Shown here piece after piece: positions 19,386 through 28,530 of a DNA stretch of 64,000 nucleotides. The notes beneath the pieces are model-generated. The model made no database searches. It had not been told where the DNA came from and saw nothing but the letters and a program-made list of their open reading frames with translations. The first letter of the stretch is position 1. Every line of letters starts with the position of its first letter. Position numbers and translations under genes: made by a program. Origin of the DNA: Massilia sp. KIM (GTDB taxonomy: Bacteria; Pseudomonadota; Gammaproteobacteria; Burkholderiales; Burkholderiaceae_D); the NCBI RefSeq assembly GCF_002007115.1, contig NZ_MVAD01000002.1, positions 310,001-374,000 on the forward strand, given 5' to 3'.

Positions 19386-20879
19386 ATGAAGACCATGATT
19401 GCAAGGGGCGTGGCCCCGCTGCTGGCGGCCCTGCTGCTGACGGCCTGCGCCACCCCGGAATTCAAGCAGCCCAAGATCGAGACCCCGACCGCCTTTCGCG
19501 AGTCGCAGGCCCCGAGCGCGACCTCGGAAGTCGCGGGGCCGGAAGGCTCGCGCTGGAAGCCGGCCCAGCCGGCCGAGCAGCAGCCGCGCGGCCAGTGGTG
19601 GTTGGCCTTTAACGATCCGGCGCTGACCGCCCTGATCGAGGAAGCGACCGCCAATAACGCCAACCTGTCGGTGGCCGCGGCCCGCGTCAAGCAGGCCCGC
19701 GCCATCGCGGGTATCGCCAACGCCGACCGCCTGCCCCAGGTGGGCGTGGGCGTCGGCGCCCAGCGCGCACGGCCTTCGGCGCTCGAAGCGAACCTGCCGC
19801 CGGGCACGCCGACCCAGGGCCAGACCAGCTACAACGCCAGCCTCACGGCGAGCTGGGAGATCGACCTGTTCGGCCGCCTGTCGGCCGGCGTGTCGGCCGC
19901 CCGCGGCGACGCGGCGGCCACCGAGGCCAACTACCGCTCGGTGCTGCTCTCGCTCCAGGCCGACGTCGCGCAGACCTACTTCCGCCTGCGCGCCCTCGAT
20001 GCCGAGCTGGATACCGTAGGCCAGACCGTGCGCCTGCGCGAGGAAAGCGTGAAGGTCACACAGCGCCGCTTCGACCTGGGCGACATCGGCGAGTTCGACC
20101 TGTCCCGTGCCCGCACCGAACTGTCGACCGCGCGCGCCGAAGCCATCGGCCTGCAGCGCCAGCGCGCCACCACCGAGCACCAGCTCGCGGTGCTGCTGGG
20201 TAAACCGGCGGCCAATTACGTGGCCGGCCCCAGCCCGCTGCTGGACGGCGCCCTGATGCCGACCATCCCGGCCGGCATGCCGTCCTCGCTGCTGGAGCGT
20301 CGTCCCGACATCGTGGCGGCCCAGCGCACGATGGAAGCCTCGAACGCCCGCATCGGCGTGGCGCGCGGCGCCATGTTCCCGGCCCTGACCCTGAACGCCG
20401 CCGGCGGCGGCGTGGCCGGCAGCTTCGCCGACGTGTTCAAGTGGAGCAGCCGTTCGTGGGTGGCCGGCGCGCTGCTGTCGATGCCCCTGATCGACGGTGG
20501 CCGCAACCGCAACAACGTGATCCGCAGCGAAGCCGCGCTCGAGGAATCGGTGGGCATTTATCGCCAGAGCGTGCTGAACGCCTTCGCCGAAGTGGAAGAC
20601 AACCTGGCCGGCCTGCGCATCCTGGCGGGGCAGGGCGAGCAGATCGACGCCGCCCTGGTGTCGGCGCGCCGCTCGGCCGACCTTGCGCAGAAGCTCTACG
20701 ACGCCGGCCGTTCCAGCTACCTGGAGCTGCTGGACGCCCAGCGCAATCTGGCGGCGGTCGAGCGCACCGCGGTGCAACTGCGCGGCAACCGCGCCGTCAC
20801 CACCGTGGCGCTGATCCGCGCCCTCGGCGGCGGCTGGGATGCCGCCGCGCCGGAAGGCAGGACCGTGGCCCAGAACTGA
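19386..20879 (+). CDS. RND efflux outer-membrane lipoprotein (NodT/OprM family)
   Basis: 497 residues, TolC-like outer-membrane factor of the NodT family. The signal peptide ends in a lipobox (LLLTACA, Cys21), so it is lipid anchored. Two repeats of the OEP domain follow, with typical motifs QWWLAFNDPALTALIEEA, WEIDLFGRLSAGVSAARG, and RRPDIVAAQRTMEASNARIG at the start of the second half. It provides the exit duct for the preceding pump. The ATG at 19386 is chosen because the signal peptide begins there; a GTG/ATG a few codons upstream lies inside the pump gene. A strong terminator follows at 20918. Confidence 0.95.
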   Translation: MKTMIARGVAPLLAALLLTACATPEFKQPKIETPTAFRESQAPSATSEVAGPEGSRWKPAQPAEQQPRGQWWLAFNDPALTALIEEATANNANLSVAAARVKQARAIAGIANADRLPQVGVGVGAQRARPSALEANLPPGTPTQGQTSYNASLTASWEIDLFGRLSAGVSAARGDAAATEANYRSVLLSLQADVAQTYFRLRALDAELDTVGQTVRLREESVKVTQRRFDLGDIGEFDLSRARTELSTARAEAIGLQRQRATTEHQLAVLLGKPAANYVAGPSPLLDGALMPTIPAGMPSSLLERRPDIVAAQRTMEASNARIGVARGAMFPALTLNAAGGGVAGSFADVFKWSSRSWVAGALLSMPLIDGGRNRNNVIRSEAALEESVGIYRQSVLNAFAEVEDNLAGLRILAGQGEQIDAALVSARRSADLAQKLYDAGRSSYLELLDAQRNLAAVERTAVQLRGNRAVTTVALIRALGGGWDAAAPEGRTVAQN

Positions 20880-20917
20880 TCGGAACGATTATCTCCCCGT
20901 GGCATTAGTTTGCCCTT

Positions 20918-20953
20918 GGCGGCGGAGCGCGCAAGCGCCCGCCGCCTTTTTTT
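20918..20953 (+). terminator. intrinsic terminator of the efflux operon
   Basis: GGCGGCGGAGCGC pairs with GCGCCCGCCGCC across a short GCAA loop and is followed by seven T residues, a textbook Rho-independent terminator 39 bases after the last efflux gene. Confidence 0.93.
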
Positions 20954-21251
20954 GAGTGCAGCCAACATCGTTGTGTCGTCAGTTAGGGCATAGGGCGTTT
21001 GGTTAATCTAATCGGTCCGCCCTACCTTGTATCACCTACGCATTATCTCCTCGAAGCATGAATGCGAAAGCCTCTTGCATCGCCGAAACCGTGAGATGGA
21101 AGTAAATATTCCAATCTTGTCAGCGCCCCTCCTTTCCATCGCGCAAGAATTGTGCTAGCTTAGATAAGCGTCGATTATTTCAGTGCCCTGCGCAAACCGC
21201 CCGAATCTAGATGTTAATTAAACTAACTTTCGCGACCCTCATGCACATCAA
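20954..21251. other. AT-rich gap before the Hachiman genes
   Basis: No gene seen. Base composition falls sharply just after the host terminator, marking the left side of an acquired segment. No tRNA, integrase or clear direct repeat could be found at this edge, and no convincing promoter for hamA beyond generally AT-rich sequence. Confidence 0.6.
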
Positions 21252-21986
21252 ATGAGTTTTTTGTTCTCTGCCGAAATAGCTGATACAAATTGGGGATGTT
21301 CGTTTTCCGAACTAGATGTAGCCACGACTCACCCGCAGATAAAAATTTGCTTTGTGAGGGTGAGTGATCTAGTTGCCTTTGCAAATGAGCTGATTCATCT
21401 TGTCCATGACAACTCGTGGATGGCGAAGTTAGATAAGGGTGTACAGAGACAGTACGACTTCACGGTCAAAGAAACTGCAGCTATTTTGATCGATATTTTT
21501 CGACATACGGTGGGGGTCGGAAAAATTGCGGCTGACTTTGGCGAGCTTATGGTATCGGTTGGTTCGGCACGTGCACTGGAGAAGGTGCTAGGCCACATTA
21601 AGGTGCCACTCGCAGAGCTCTGGAAGCCACAAGCAAAACAGAATGAAGGATTTGATTTTCATACGACGTGTACAGGGGATCTGATCAATTTTGGTGAGGC
21701 AAAGTACTCGGCAAAAAGCAATCCGCATGGTTTAGCTATAACACAGGTGGGAGAGTTTCTCGCAGCGGAAAAGCACTTGCGCGACCGAGCTCATTTGGTC
21801 AACTTAGTAAATCCTGTTTCGATTGATAATCTCGATCAGGATCGCTTTGGTGTTGTCGCGGCCTTTTCGGTGAATTCAAGTAATCCGATCCAAATTCTGA
21901 AGAATGCGGCTCAATCGGCTGAAAATCTTATGAAAAATAAAAAGCTGAGTGGTCTTTATCTTGTTGGAGTCGCTGACGAATGTTGA
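21252..21986 (+). CDS. hamA: Hachiman antiphage system nuclease HamA (DUF1837)
   Basis: 244-residue DUF1837 protein. The PD-(D/E)xK-like nuclease core is visible as GFDFH near residue 135 and GEAKYS, with Glu149 and Lys151 as probable catalytic residues, matching the GExK of characterised HamA. In studied Hachiman systems HamA and HamB form a complex in which HamB senses damaged or foreign DNA and releases HamA, which then degrades DNA and stops phage spread by killing the infected cell. The gene overlaps hamB by seven bases, as usual. It is much more AT-rich than its flanks and lacks their codon bias, indicating horizontal transfer. The ribosome site is weak. Confidence 0.88.
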   Translation: MSFLFSAEIADTNWGCSFSELDVATTHPQIKICFVRVSDLVAFANELIHLVHDNSWMAKLDKGVQRQYDFTVKETAAILIDIFRHTVGVGKIAADFGELMVSVGSARALEKVLGHIKVPLAELWKPQAKQNEGFDFHTTCTGDLINFGEAKYSAKSNPHGLAITQVGEFLAAEKHLRDRAHLVNLVNPVSIDNLDQDRFGVVAAFSVNSSNPIQILKNAAQSAENLMKNKKLSGLYLVGVADEC

Positions 21987-24268
21987 GTGACATCCCTTCC
22001 ATTGCAATTTCGGAAACGCCCTACGAAGATCTTTCGCGCATACTTCAGGTTCTACACCGTGACGGTCCTGCGCATCCCAGTATTCTTGAGAATCTGGCGT
22101 TGTATAAGGAATTTCATCCTGCAGAGTTTAGTGAGCTCGAAGAGGAAATCGTTTCTGCCGTCGGACTGTTTTACAAAATTAAGCATCCAGCTACACTGTA
22201 TTCGCTATTCATGTCTGCAATTGGGGAGCAAAACAAGCGGGTTTATGGACAATACCTAACGCCAGTGCAAGCGAGTGTGAGAAGAGCAGTTGACGAGAAT
22301 CAGTTTATTTCTATTTCTGCACCTACTAGTGCGGGAAAATCATATTCGATTCGCGACTTTATCGCCGAGCAAACCGGCGACGCTGTTATTATTGTTCCGT
22401 CTCGAGCTTTAATTGCCGAGTATATAAACTCAATCAAGCTCCGTTTTGCTGGCGAAAAAAATGTTATGATTTCGCCATTTGTTGATAGGATTTTCACAAG
22501 TCGAAGCTTACGCCGTATATTTATTTTGACCCCTGAAAGGGCGAGAGAACTTTTTCATTTAAATTCGCAGCTGGATATACAGGTATTTTTCTTCGACGAA
22601 GCTCAAGTATCCGAGGAGAAGGCCAGGGGACTGATATTTGACGTGTTAGTAAGGAGGATTAAGAAAAACTTTCCACATGCGAAGCTGATTTTTGCTCATC
22701 CATTTGTGGATAACCCCGACGCGCAGTTTAAAAAACATGGAATCCCGGACAAGGGAAGTTACGCGCGCTCGTACACACATGGTGCTGTCGGGAAAATTAG
22801 TGTCTTTCGTCATAACAATGGACGTGATTACTATTTCACTCCACATATCGAAAAGGGCCATTTGTTAAAGAAATGTCTAGAATTCCCCGGGAACTTCGAG
22901 ACCTTTGCTTTCAGCGGGCAGAATTCGGTTTTGGTTTTCGTCTCTAAGGCCTCTATTTACGATGATAGTTTTATAGCGAGTTTCGATAGTCATATCTCGC
23001 AATTTCCTAATTTGGAGAGTCCAGAAGCGATAGAAATTATCGATGCCGTTGGAGGGATACTGGGCGCGGACGAGGCTGAGCACAGATCGAGATTAGTTGG
23101 GCTTTTGCGAAAGGGAGTTGTGGTTCACCACGGCTCGGTGCCCTTAGAAGTTAGATTCCTGCTTGAAGATTTTATACGCAAAAAATTCGCTCGAATTTGC
23201 TTTGCGACAAGTACCCTCGCTCAGGGAATCAACATGCCTTTTGATGTTGTGTGGTTACAAAGTATGCGAATTGTTGGTGAGACGGAAAAGGATCGTTCTC
23301 TGTCTTTTAAAAATCTCATTGGCCGTGCTGGACGATTGTCAGGTGACCTGAAGTTCGATTACGGTTACGTCTATACGCGAAATCCTGACCTGTACAGCAA
23401 ACGCGTAAATGATCCATATGCCCTTAGCAACTCTTCTATTATCGACTCGCCGCATACAGATGGGACCTCGCCGGACACGGAGGAGTTGATCGACGCTATA
23501 AAGAATGATGATTTTAACGAGGATTTAAATCTGCCAACCAGCAAGGTGAAAAGACTATCAAGTCCGGAAATATTGAGTGCATGCAAGAGAATCCTCGATC
23601 TCATGTATCGAGACGGTAGTCTTCGTGAGAATTTGTCCGGCGAAGAAAACAAAGTTGTGCGGGATGAACTGCACATTTTGTTTAAGCGGATATTTGAGGC
23701 TTCAATAAATCGACCTCTCCTGTTGGGGGAGGATGCGGTTTTTAATAATGCCATAATGATCTTCCTGTTGGCGATCGGCGGGCGAGCGTTTCGCGAGATT
23801 GCAGGCATTAGATATAGTTATATTTCCAGGCGTGATGGCGGGAGGAGAGGGCAAGCTGCCTTCTCTCAGCCGGCAAGCAAGTTGCCCGATAGTACGTTAA
23901 CTAAACCTTACCCGCTTTTTAGAGATGTGTTAGCGAAAGACGTAAGTTATGATGCTGTAGTGTTTGATACATATGATTATATTGATCAGGTTATCTCTTT
24001 TTCATTGTCCGATGTATTTGCGGCATCCTTTAAATTGTATGGTCTGGTGTCCGCAGACCACAGGTTCGAAAAAATGATTGAGCTCCTCAGATTCGGCACA
24101 AATAACGTAATGCATATGTTATTGATGAGATACGGCTTCTCTCCTGAGGTAATTTCGCAAATTACCGAGTACATTCAGTTTGTGAACGAGAAGGATATAG
24201 TCTTCAAAGACTCAATAGAGTCAGCGCCTGAACATATTCGAAAGATGGTGGCTTGGTATTTGCCTTGA
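21980..24268 (+). CDS. hamB: Hachiman antiphage system helicase HamB
   Basis: 762-residue superfamily 2 helicase of the Ski2-like type. Walker A is APTSAGKS at residues 114-121, the DExx box is DEAQ at 206-209, a VVHHGSVP block lies near 381, the helicase segment STLAQGINMP at 411-420 and the motif VI GRAGR at 448-452. The C-terminal 300 residues carry no catalytic motif I recognise. It partners HamA, whose 3' end it overlaps, and is expected to use ATP to survey DNA and hold the nuclease inactive. AT-rich composition matches hamA. The frame is full length and undamaged, so the system looks functional. Confidence 0.88.
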   Translation: MLSDIPSIAISETPYEDLSRILQVLHRDGPAHPSILENLALYKEFHPAEFSELEEEIVSAVGLFYKIKHPATLYSLFMSAIGEQNKRVYGQYLTPVQASVRRAVDENQFISISAPTSAGKSYSIRDFIAEQTGDAVIIVPSRALIAEYINSIKLRFAGEKNVMISPFVDRIFTSRSLRRIFILTPERARELFHLNSQLDIQVFFFDEAQVSEEKARGLIFDVLVRRIKKNFPHAKLIFAHPFVDNPDAQFKKHGIPDKGSYARSYTHGAVGKISVFRHNNGRDYYFTPHIEKGHLLKKCLEFPGNFETFAFSGQNSVLVFVSKASIYDDSFIASFDSHISQFPNLESPEAIEIIDAVGGILGADEAEHRSRLVGLLRKGVVVHHGSVPLEVRFLLEDFIRKKFARICFATSTLAQGINMPFDVVWLQSMRIVGETEKDRSLSFKNLIGRAGRLSGDLKFDYGYVYTRNPDLYSKRVNDPYALSNSSIIDSPHTDGTSPDTEELIDAIKNDDFNEDLNLPTSKVKRLSSPEILSACKRILDLMYRDGSLRENLSGEENKVVRDELHILFKRIFEASINRPLLLGEDAVFNNAIMIFLLAIGGRAFREIAGIRYSYISRRDGGRRGQAAFSQPASKLPDSTLTKPYPLFRDVLAKDVSYDAVVFDTYDYIDQVISFSLSDVFAASFKLYGLVSADHRFEKMIELLRFGTNNVMHMLLMRYGFSPEVISQITEYIQFVNEKDIVFKDSIESAPEHIRKMVAWYLP

Positions 24269-24874
24269 ACGGTAGAGCCGCGGAAACGCTTTAGAACTCC
24301 TCTTCTGATTTGCGTGATCACGCGGCAATACACGAATCCGCTTCAGAAACTGATTGTGCTGGTTCTCGCCTGTTTATGTTGATACGGGTCGGGCCGCATG
24401 GCTCCACGGTGCGCATTCATACTGCATTTTCTCGACACTGCGTCATATGTTGCGTAGGGGTACTTCGTCCACTTAGCAGACCAATCCTGGCTTGCCCCCG
24501 CCGTTATATTAAGCAGGATTTGAGTCGTGTCCCAAATTGAACGCTTGTTGTCTACTGCTTCAACATATTGCATTGTGGGAACCCTTGGTCTTCGATCGTA
24601 AGGCCGCCTCAACCCGACGAGCGCGAGCTAGCATTCGACTTCTTCAAGCGAATGCGCAAGCTGCTCCGGTCACTGAAAACGATCGCTTAAATGGCTAGGC
24701 ATTCGACAAGTTGACGGCTGAGTCGAGATGCATGGGTACCGCACTGTCAACGGTCATGTCGTTGACGGTTGAGCCGGCCCGGTCGTGACGCCGCCAATCC
24801 TGACGACGTGCAGCAGAGCCCCCATGCCAGTGCCGGCAACCTGTACCGGCATCAATGCTATTCCACCCCGTTTT
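24269..24874. other. 606-base gap right of hamB, no supported gene
   Basis: Composition changes gradually from AT-rich back to host-like, with no frame that carries recognisable motifs or a ribosome site. Near the right end there is a small repeat cluster: GTTGACGG-TGAG-CG occurs at 24710-24725 and 24761-24776, and GTCAACG (24746-24752) pairs with CGTTGAC (24760-24766). This may be scar DNA from past insertions at the island edge. Confidence 0.5.
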
Positions 24875-25561
24875 TTATTGCGCAGCGGACTTGGCCTCGG
24901 GTAGGCGGTAGCTCAAATTGGGGCGCAGACGTAGCACTTCGTTATCGACCTTGTCGACCACGCCGTGCAGGGTGAAGGGCGTGCCCAGGGTGGCGGCGGC
25001 GCCGAAGCTGGGGAGGGCGCGCATCAGCAGGTATTGCGGCGCCTGGCCGCCGGCCTGCAGGCGGTACCAGGTGTGGCGCGCGGAGCGGTCGCGCTGGCGC
25101 GTCACGGCCTGCTCGAAGGCCTGCTCCTTGCCCGGGCGGATGTGGTAGGTGCTCAGGGCGAGGAAGGGCGAGGCGTCGGGCAGGGGCGCGCCGCTGCTCA
25201 TGCCGTCCATCCGTTGAAACATCCCGTGGCTGAGGAAGTCGGCGTAGGGCGCCACGTTATGGTTGTTGTCCGCCGCGTCCGCCGCCGGCTGGACGGCCTT
25301 GTCGAAGGCCGCGGCCGGGTGGCCGAAGGTGCCGTCCATGAACTGGTTGAGGCGGTTGCCCAGCACGAAGGTCCAGCCGTACCAGGTCCACGGGTCCTTG
25401 GCTTCCTGATGCCAGCGCAGGTGGCGCTCATAACCTTTTTCAAAGTTCTCGACCTGGCCGGGCTTGGGCTGGATCACGACCATGCGGGCGTAGGACGGCG
25501 CCGGCTGGGCCAAGGCGGGGGCGCAGCACAGCAGGGACAGGGCGGCGGCAAGAATCTTCAT
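24875..25561 (-). CDS. exported hypothetical protein
   Basis: 228-residue protein with a clear signal peptide (MKILAAALSLLCCAPALA) so probably periplasmic. Two stretches, ARMVVIQPKPGQVENFEKGY and STYHIRPGKEQAFEQAV, look alike and resemble the first strand and helix of dimeric alpha-beta barrel (NIPSNAP/ABM-like) domains, suggesting an internal duplication. No catalytic residues can be assigned. It is a single gene, divergent from the amylase gene 279 bases away, between the Hachiman island and that gene. Confidence 0.75.
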   Translation of the reverse strand: MKILAAALSLLCCAPALAQPAPSYARMVVIQPKPGQVENFEKGYERHLRWHQEAKDPWTWYGWTFVLGNRLNQFMDGTFGHPAAAFDKAVQPAADAADNNHNVAPYADFLSHGMFQRMDGMSSGAPLPDASPFLALSTYHIRPGKEQAFEQAVTRQRDRSARHTWYRLQAGGQAPQYLLMRALPSFGAAATLGTPFTLHGVVDKVDNEVLRLRPNLSYRLPEAKSAAQ

Positions 25562-25666
25562 GGGTCTCCTCGCAGATATCGGTGCAGAAATTATAGTGCG
25601 CCGCGCTCATCCGTACTTCGCCGCCAGCTTTTCGCCTTGGTAGCAAAACTACATATTGTTTGTTGA

Positions 25667-25701
25667 ATTCTGTTGACACAAAATTGTTAACTGAACAGAA
25701 T
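25667..25701. promoter_or_regulatory. inverted repeat in the divergent gap before the amylase gene
   Basis: ATTCTGTT (25667-25674) and AACAGAAT (25694-25701) form a perfect 8-base inverted repeat, with TTGACA inside it at 25673-25678. It lies between the divergent exported-protein and amylase genes and could be an operator over a promoter. Confidence 0.35.
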
Positions 25702-25840
25702 CCATCCGTTGCAGTCGCGGTCTCTGGTGTGATTGGTAGTCAAATTACCTTTCCTATCCAAGTGGACTGAAGGCAACGCCATGCTGTTCTGCTGATTTGT
25801 CGGTCGATTTTTCAATCAACGCGCAACAATCGGAGGAGAC

Positions 25841-27121
25841 ATGAAGAAAAAAACAGGCATCGTCGCCATGCTTGCCGCAACTACCCTGGCCCTGGCCCAG
25901 GCCACCCCGGCCAGCGCCGCCACCCCCGCCGCCCAGGCGGGCAACAGCCAGGCGGTCCTGCTGCAGGGCTTCCACTGGAATTCTGCGAACTACAGCAATC
26001 CCAACTGGTACAACACCCTGCTCGGCAACGTCGCCGACCTGAAGAGCATGGGCTTCACCCACGTCTGGTTCCCGCCGCCTTCCGACTCGGCGGCGGCGGA
26101 AGGCTATCTGCCGCGCCAGCTGAACAACCTGAACTCGCGCTACGGCAGCTCGGCCGAGCTGACCAACGTGGTGCGCGCCTTCACCAACAACGGCATCAAG
26201 GCGGTGGCCGACATCGTCGTCAACCACCGCGTGGGCACCACCGGCTGGTCCGACCTGACCAATCCGAACTGGACCACCTGGGCCATCGTCAACAACGACG
26301 AGTGCAACTGCGGACTGGGCAATCCGGACACCGGCGACGGCTTCAGCGCAGCGCGCGACATCGACCACCGCAACGTGGGCGAGGTCCAGAACGGCATCAC
26401 CACCTGGCTCAACTCCACCCTGAAACCGGTCGGCTTCAGCGGCCTGCGCTTCGATTACGTGAAGGGTTTCGGCGCCGGCTATGCGGGCCAGTACGCGAAC
26501 GCCTTCGGCGCCGAGTTTTGCGTGGGCGAGCTGTGGACGGACCTGAACCTGAACGACGTCAACCCGCACCGCCAGGCCATCATGAACTGGATTAACGGCA
26601 CCGGGAACAGCTGCGGCGCGTTCGACTTCACCACCAAGGGCCTGCTCAACGACGCCCTCGCCAACGGCAATTACTGGCGCCTGCGCGGCTCCGACGGCAA
26701 GCCCCAGGGCGCGGTCGGCTGGTGGCCGGCGATGTCGGTGACCTTCGTCGACAACCACGACACCGGCCCCTCGGAAAGCTGCGGCTCGGGCCAGAACCAC
26801 TGGCCAGTGCCCTGCGGCGCGGTGATGCAGGGCTATGCCTACATCCTCAGCCACCCCGGCGTGCCGACCGTGTATTACCCGCACATCTACAACTGGAACC
26901 TGAAGGCATCGATCAGCGCGCTGATGGCTGCGCGCCGGGCGGCGGGCGTGCATTCGACCTCCCCGGTGGCGATCCAGCAGGCGACCCAGGGCCTGTACGC
27001 GGCCATCATCAGCGGCAACACGCGCCAGCTCGCCATGAAGATCGGGCCGAACAGCTGGAGCCCGGGAGCCGGCTGGACCTTGCAGACCTCGGGCAGCAAT
27101 TACGCGGTCTGGATCAAGTAA
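25841..27121 (+). CDS. secreted alpha-amylase, glycoside hydrolase family 13
   Basis: 426-residue GH13 enzyme that cleaves alpha-1,4 links in starch or related glucans. It has a signal peptide (cleavage near ASA-A, residue 27) and a strong GGAGGAG ribosome site. Conserved regions are ADIVVNHR (126-130), GLRFDYVKGF with the nucleophile Asp205, VGELW with the acid Glu230, and VDNHDTG with Asp307, all intact. The sequence resembles the plant/bacterial subfamily 6 type with a short C-terminal sheet domain. It lacks carbohydrate-binding modules. Monocistronic; an inverted repeat lies upstream at 25667-25701. Confidence 0.92.
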   Translation: MKKKTGIVAMLAATTLALAQATPASAATPAAQAGNSQAVLLQGFHWNSANYSNPNWYNTLLGNVADLKSMGFTHVWFPPPSDSAAAEGYLPRQLNNLNSRYGSSAELTNVVRAFTNNGIKAVADIVVNHRVGTTGWSDLTNPNWTTWAIVNNDECNCGLGNPDTGDGFSAARDIDHRNVGEVQNGITTWLNSTLKPVGFSGLRFDYVKGFGAGYAGQYANAFGAEFCVGELWTDLNLNDVNPHRQAIMNWINGTGNSCGAFDFTTKGLLNDALANGNYWRLRGSDGKPQGAVGWWPAMSVTFVDNHDTGPSESCGSGQNHWPVPCGAVMQGYAYILSHPGVPTVYYPHIYNWNLKASISALMAARRAAGVHSTSPVAIQQATQGLYAAIISGNTRQLAMKIGPNSWSPGAGWTLQTSGSNYAVWIK

Positions 27122-27187
27122 GGCAGGACAGGGGAGGGAGGCGCGGGCGGAAACGCGGGCCGCGCCGGACGCCGCTACAATGCGGCC

Positions 27188-27724
27188 ATGCCGACCGCTA
27201 CGTCTCCCACCCTGACCGGGCTGGCGCCCATCATCGATGCCGAAGTGCGCATCCTCGTGCTGGGCAGCTTTCCCGGAGCGGCCTCGCTCGCCGCGCAGCA
27301 GTACTACGCCCATCCGCGCAACCAGTTCTGGCGCCTGATCTCCGCCGTGCTTGGCGAAGACCTGACGTCGCTTTCGTATCCAGAACGGCTGCCGCGCCTG
27401 CTGGCCCACCACGTCGGCCTGTGGGACGTGCTGGCCGCCTGCGAGCGCGAAGGCAGCCTCGATTCGGCGATCCGCAAGCCGGCCGCCAATGACTTCGAGC
27501 GCCTGCGCGCGCTGTGCCCCCGGCTGGAGACGGTCGGTTTCAACGGCCAGGCCTCGGGCAAGTTCGCCCCGCAGTTCGCCGCGCACGGCTACCGCACGGT
27601 GGTGTTGCCATCGAGTTCGCCGGCGCATATGGCGCTGAGCTTCGAGCAGAAGCTGGCGGTCTGGCGGCAGCTCGCCGAAGCGGATGGCGGCGAGGATGTT
27701 CTTCCCCAGCAGCGCCTGTTCTGA
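27188..27724 (+). CDS. DNA-deoxyinosine (hypoxanthine) glycosylase, UDG superfamily
   Basis: 178 residues of the uracil-DNA glycosylase superfamily, closest to the family 6 hypoxanthine-DNA glycosylases: LVLGSFPGAASLAAQQYYAH then PRNQFWRLI at the N-terminus, GLWDVLAACEREGSLDSAI in the middle and VVLPSSSPAHM as the late DNA-binding motif. It should remove deaminated adenine (hypoxanthine) from DNA, starting base excision repair. It is alone between the amylase and the convergent RNase T2 gene, which ends four bases away. A mug/UDG family 2 assignment is the alternative. Confidence 0.8.
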   Translation: MPTATSPTLTGLAPIIDAEVRILVLGSFPGAASLAAQQYYAHPRNQFWRLISAVLGEDLTSLSYPERLPRLLAHHVGLWDVLAACEREGSLDSAIRKPAANDFERLRALCPRLETVGFNGQASGKFAPQFAAHGYRTVVLPSSSPAHMALSFEQKLAVWRQLAEADGGEDVLPQQRLF

Positions 27725-27727
27725 GCT

Positions 27728-28498
27728 TCAGCGGTGCGGCGTCCTGACCCTGATGCGCTGATTATCCGTAGTTCCGCCCTTCGGGCAGGCGGTCGGCTTG
27801 AGCCCCTTGTCGAGGCACACCCAGATTTCCTTGAGCCGGTTGCCGCCGGCGACGTTCACGCGCAGGCTGTCCTTGGGTAGCTTGGGGTTGAGCCGGTAGA
27901 AGGCCTGCTTGACCTGGGCCGGCGTAGTCTCGACCAGGCGGTTCGGCCCCGCGTCGGCGCCGGAGCCAAGCATATCGGCGGTGGTCGGCCGGCGCAGGCT
28001 TGCATACACCTTGGCGATGTCGCCGAAGTAGCGCTCAGGCGTCTTCCAGCCGCAGGTGCCGTGGGCCTGCCACTCGTTTTGCATCAGGTCCGCGCCCGGC
28101 ATCATGCACAGGTGCTGCCTGACCAGCGCCACCGGCAGCGCGCCGGAGCGCTGGCAGTGGCGCGGATGGTCCTTGTTGGAGGACGCCTGCCCGTTCTGCG
28201 GCCACAGGCCGTGCACCACCCACTCGAAGCGGTTGTCCGAGAAGCACTGGAAGGCGTGCTTGTCGCGGCCGTTGCGGCGGTTCCGCTGCCCTTCGCAATG
28301 CTGGGGCGACCAGGACAGCACCAGGGCCATGTAGTCGGTCGGCAGGTCGTCGTTGACGTAGTCGGGCCTTCGCGGTTCCGGCGCCTCGACCCGTGAAGGC
28401 AGGGCGCAGACTTCCTGCGCCACGCCCACGCCGGCGGCCTGCGCCAGCATCAATGCCACTACCACCCGTTTCCAGCACACCGACAGTCTTACTCCCAT
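27728..28498 (-). CDS. ribonuclease T2 family protein, exported
   Basis: 256 residues with a signal peptide ending near GVGVAQE. Both catalytic segments of RNase T2 are intact: CAS I as WVVHGLWPQN and CAS II as NEWQAHGTCGW, each with its histidine. It would cleave single-stranded RNA through a 2',3'-cyclic intermediate in the periplasm or outside the cell, perhaps for nucleotide scavenging. Several cysteines suggest disulphides. GAGGAG stands at proper distance before the ATG. The next minus-strand gene starts upstream of it with a gap of about 30 bases, so cotranscription with the lipoprotein gene is possible. Confidence 0.9.
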   Translation of the reverse strand: MGVRLSVCWKRVVVALMLAQAAGVGVAQEVCALPSRVEAPEPRRPDYVNDDLPTDYMALVLSWSPQHCEGQRNRRNGRDKHAFQCFSDNRFEWVVHGLWPQNGQASSNKDHPRHCQRSGALPVALVRQHLCMMPGADLMQNEWQAHGTCGWKTPERYFGDIAKVYASLRRPTTADMLGSGADAGPNRLVETTPAQVKQAFYRLNPKLPKDSLRVNVAGGNRLKEIWVCLDKGLKPTACPKGGTTDNQRIRVRTPHR

Positions 28499-28530
28499 GG
28501 ACTCCTCATCGAAAGAATGGCGCTTCGTGC

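Noticed and set aside
16253..19807. Minus-strand open frame of over 1100 codons opposite the RND pump gene
   Set aside because: It is the antisense shadow of a highly biased coding sequence; rich in His/Asp/Gly/Arg and without any domain.
12405..20879. LysR gene considered as MexT-like regulator of the efflux operon
   Set aside because: Two coupled genes divergent from it lie between, and its operator-like repeat faces those genes, so direct control of the pump is not supported.
24343..24612. Minus-strand frame of 89 codons in the gap right of hamB
   Set aside because: No ribosome site, domain or neighbour support; amino acid mix is not convincing.
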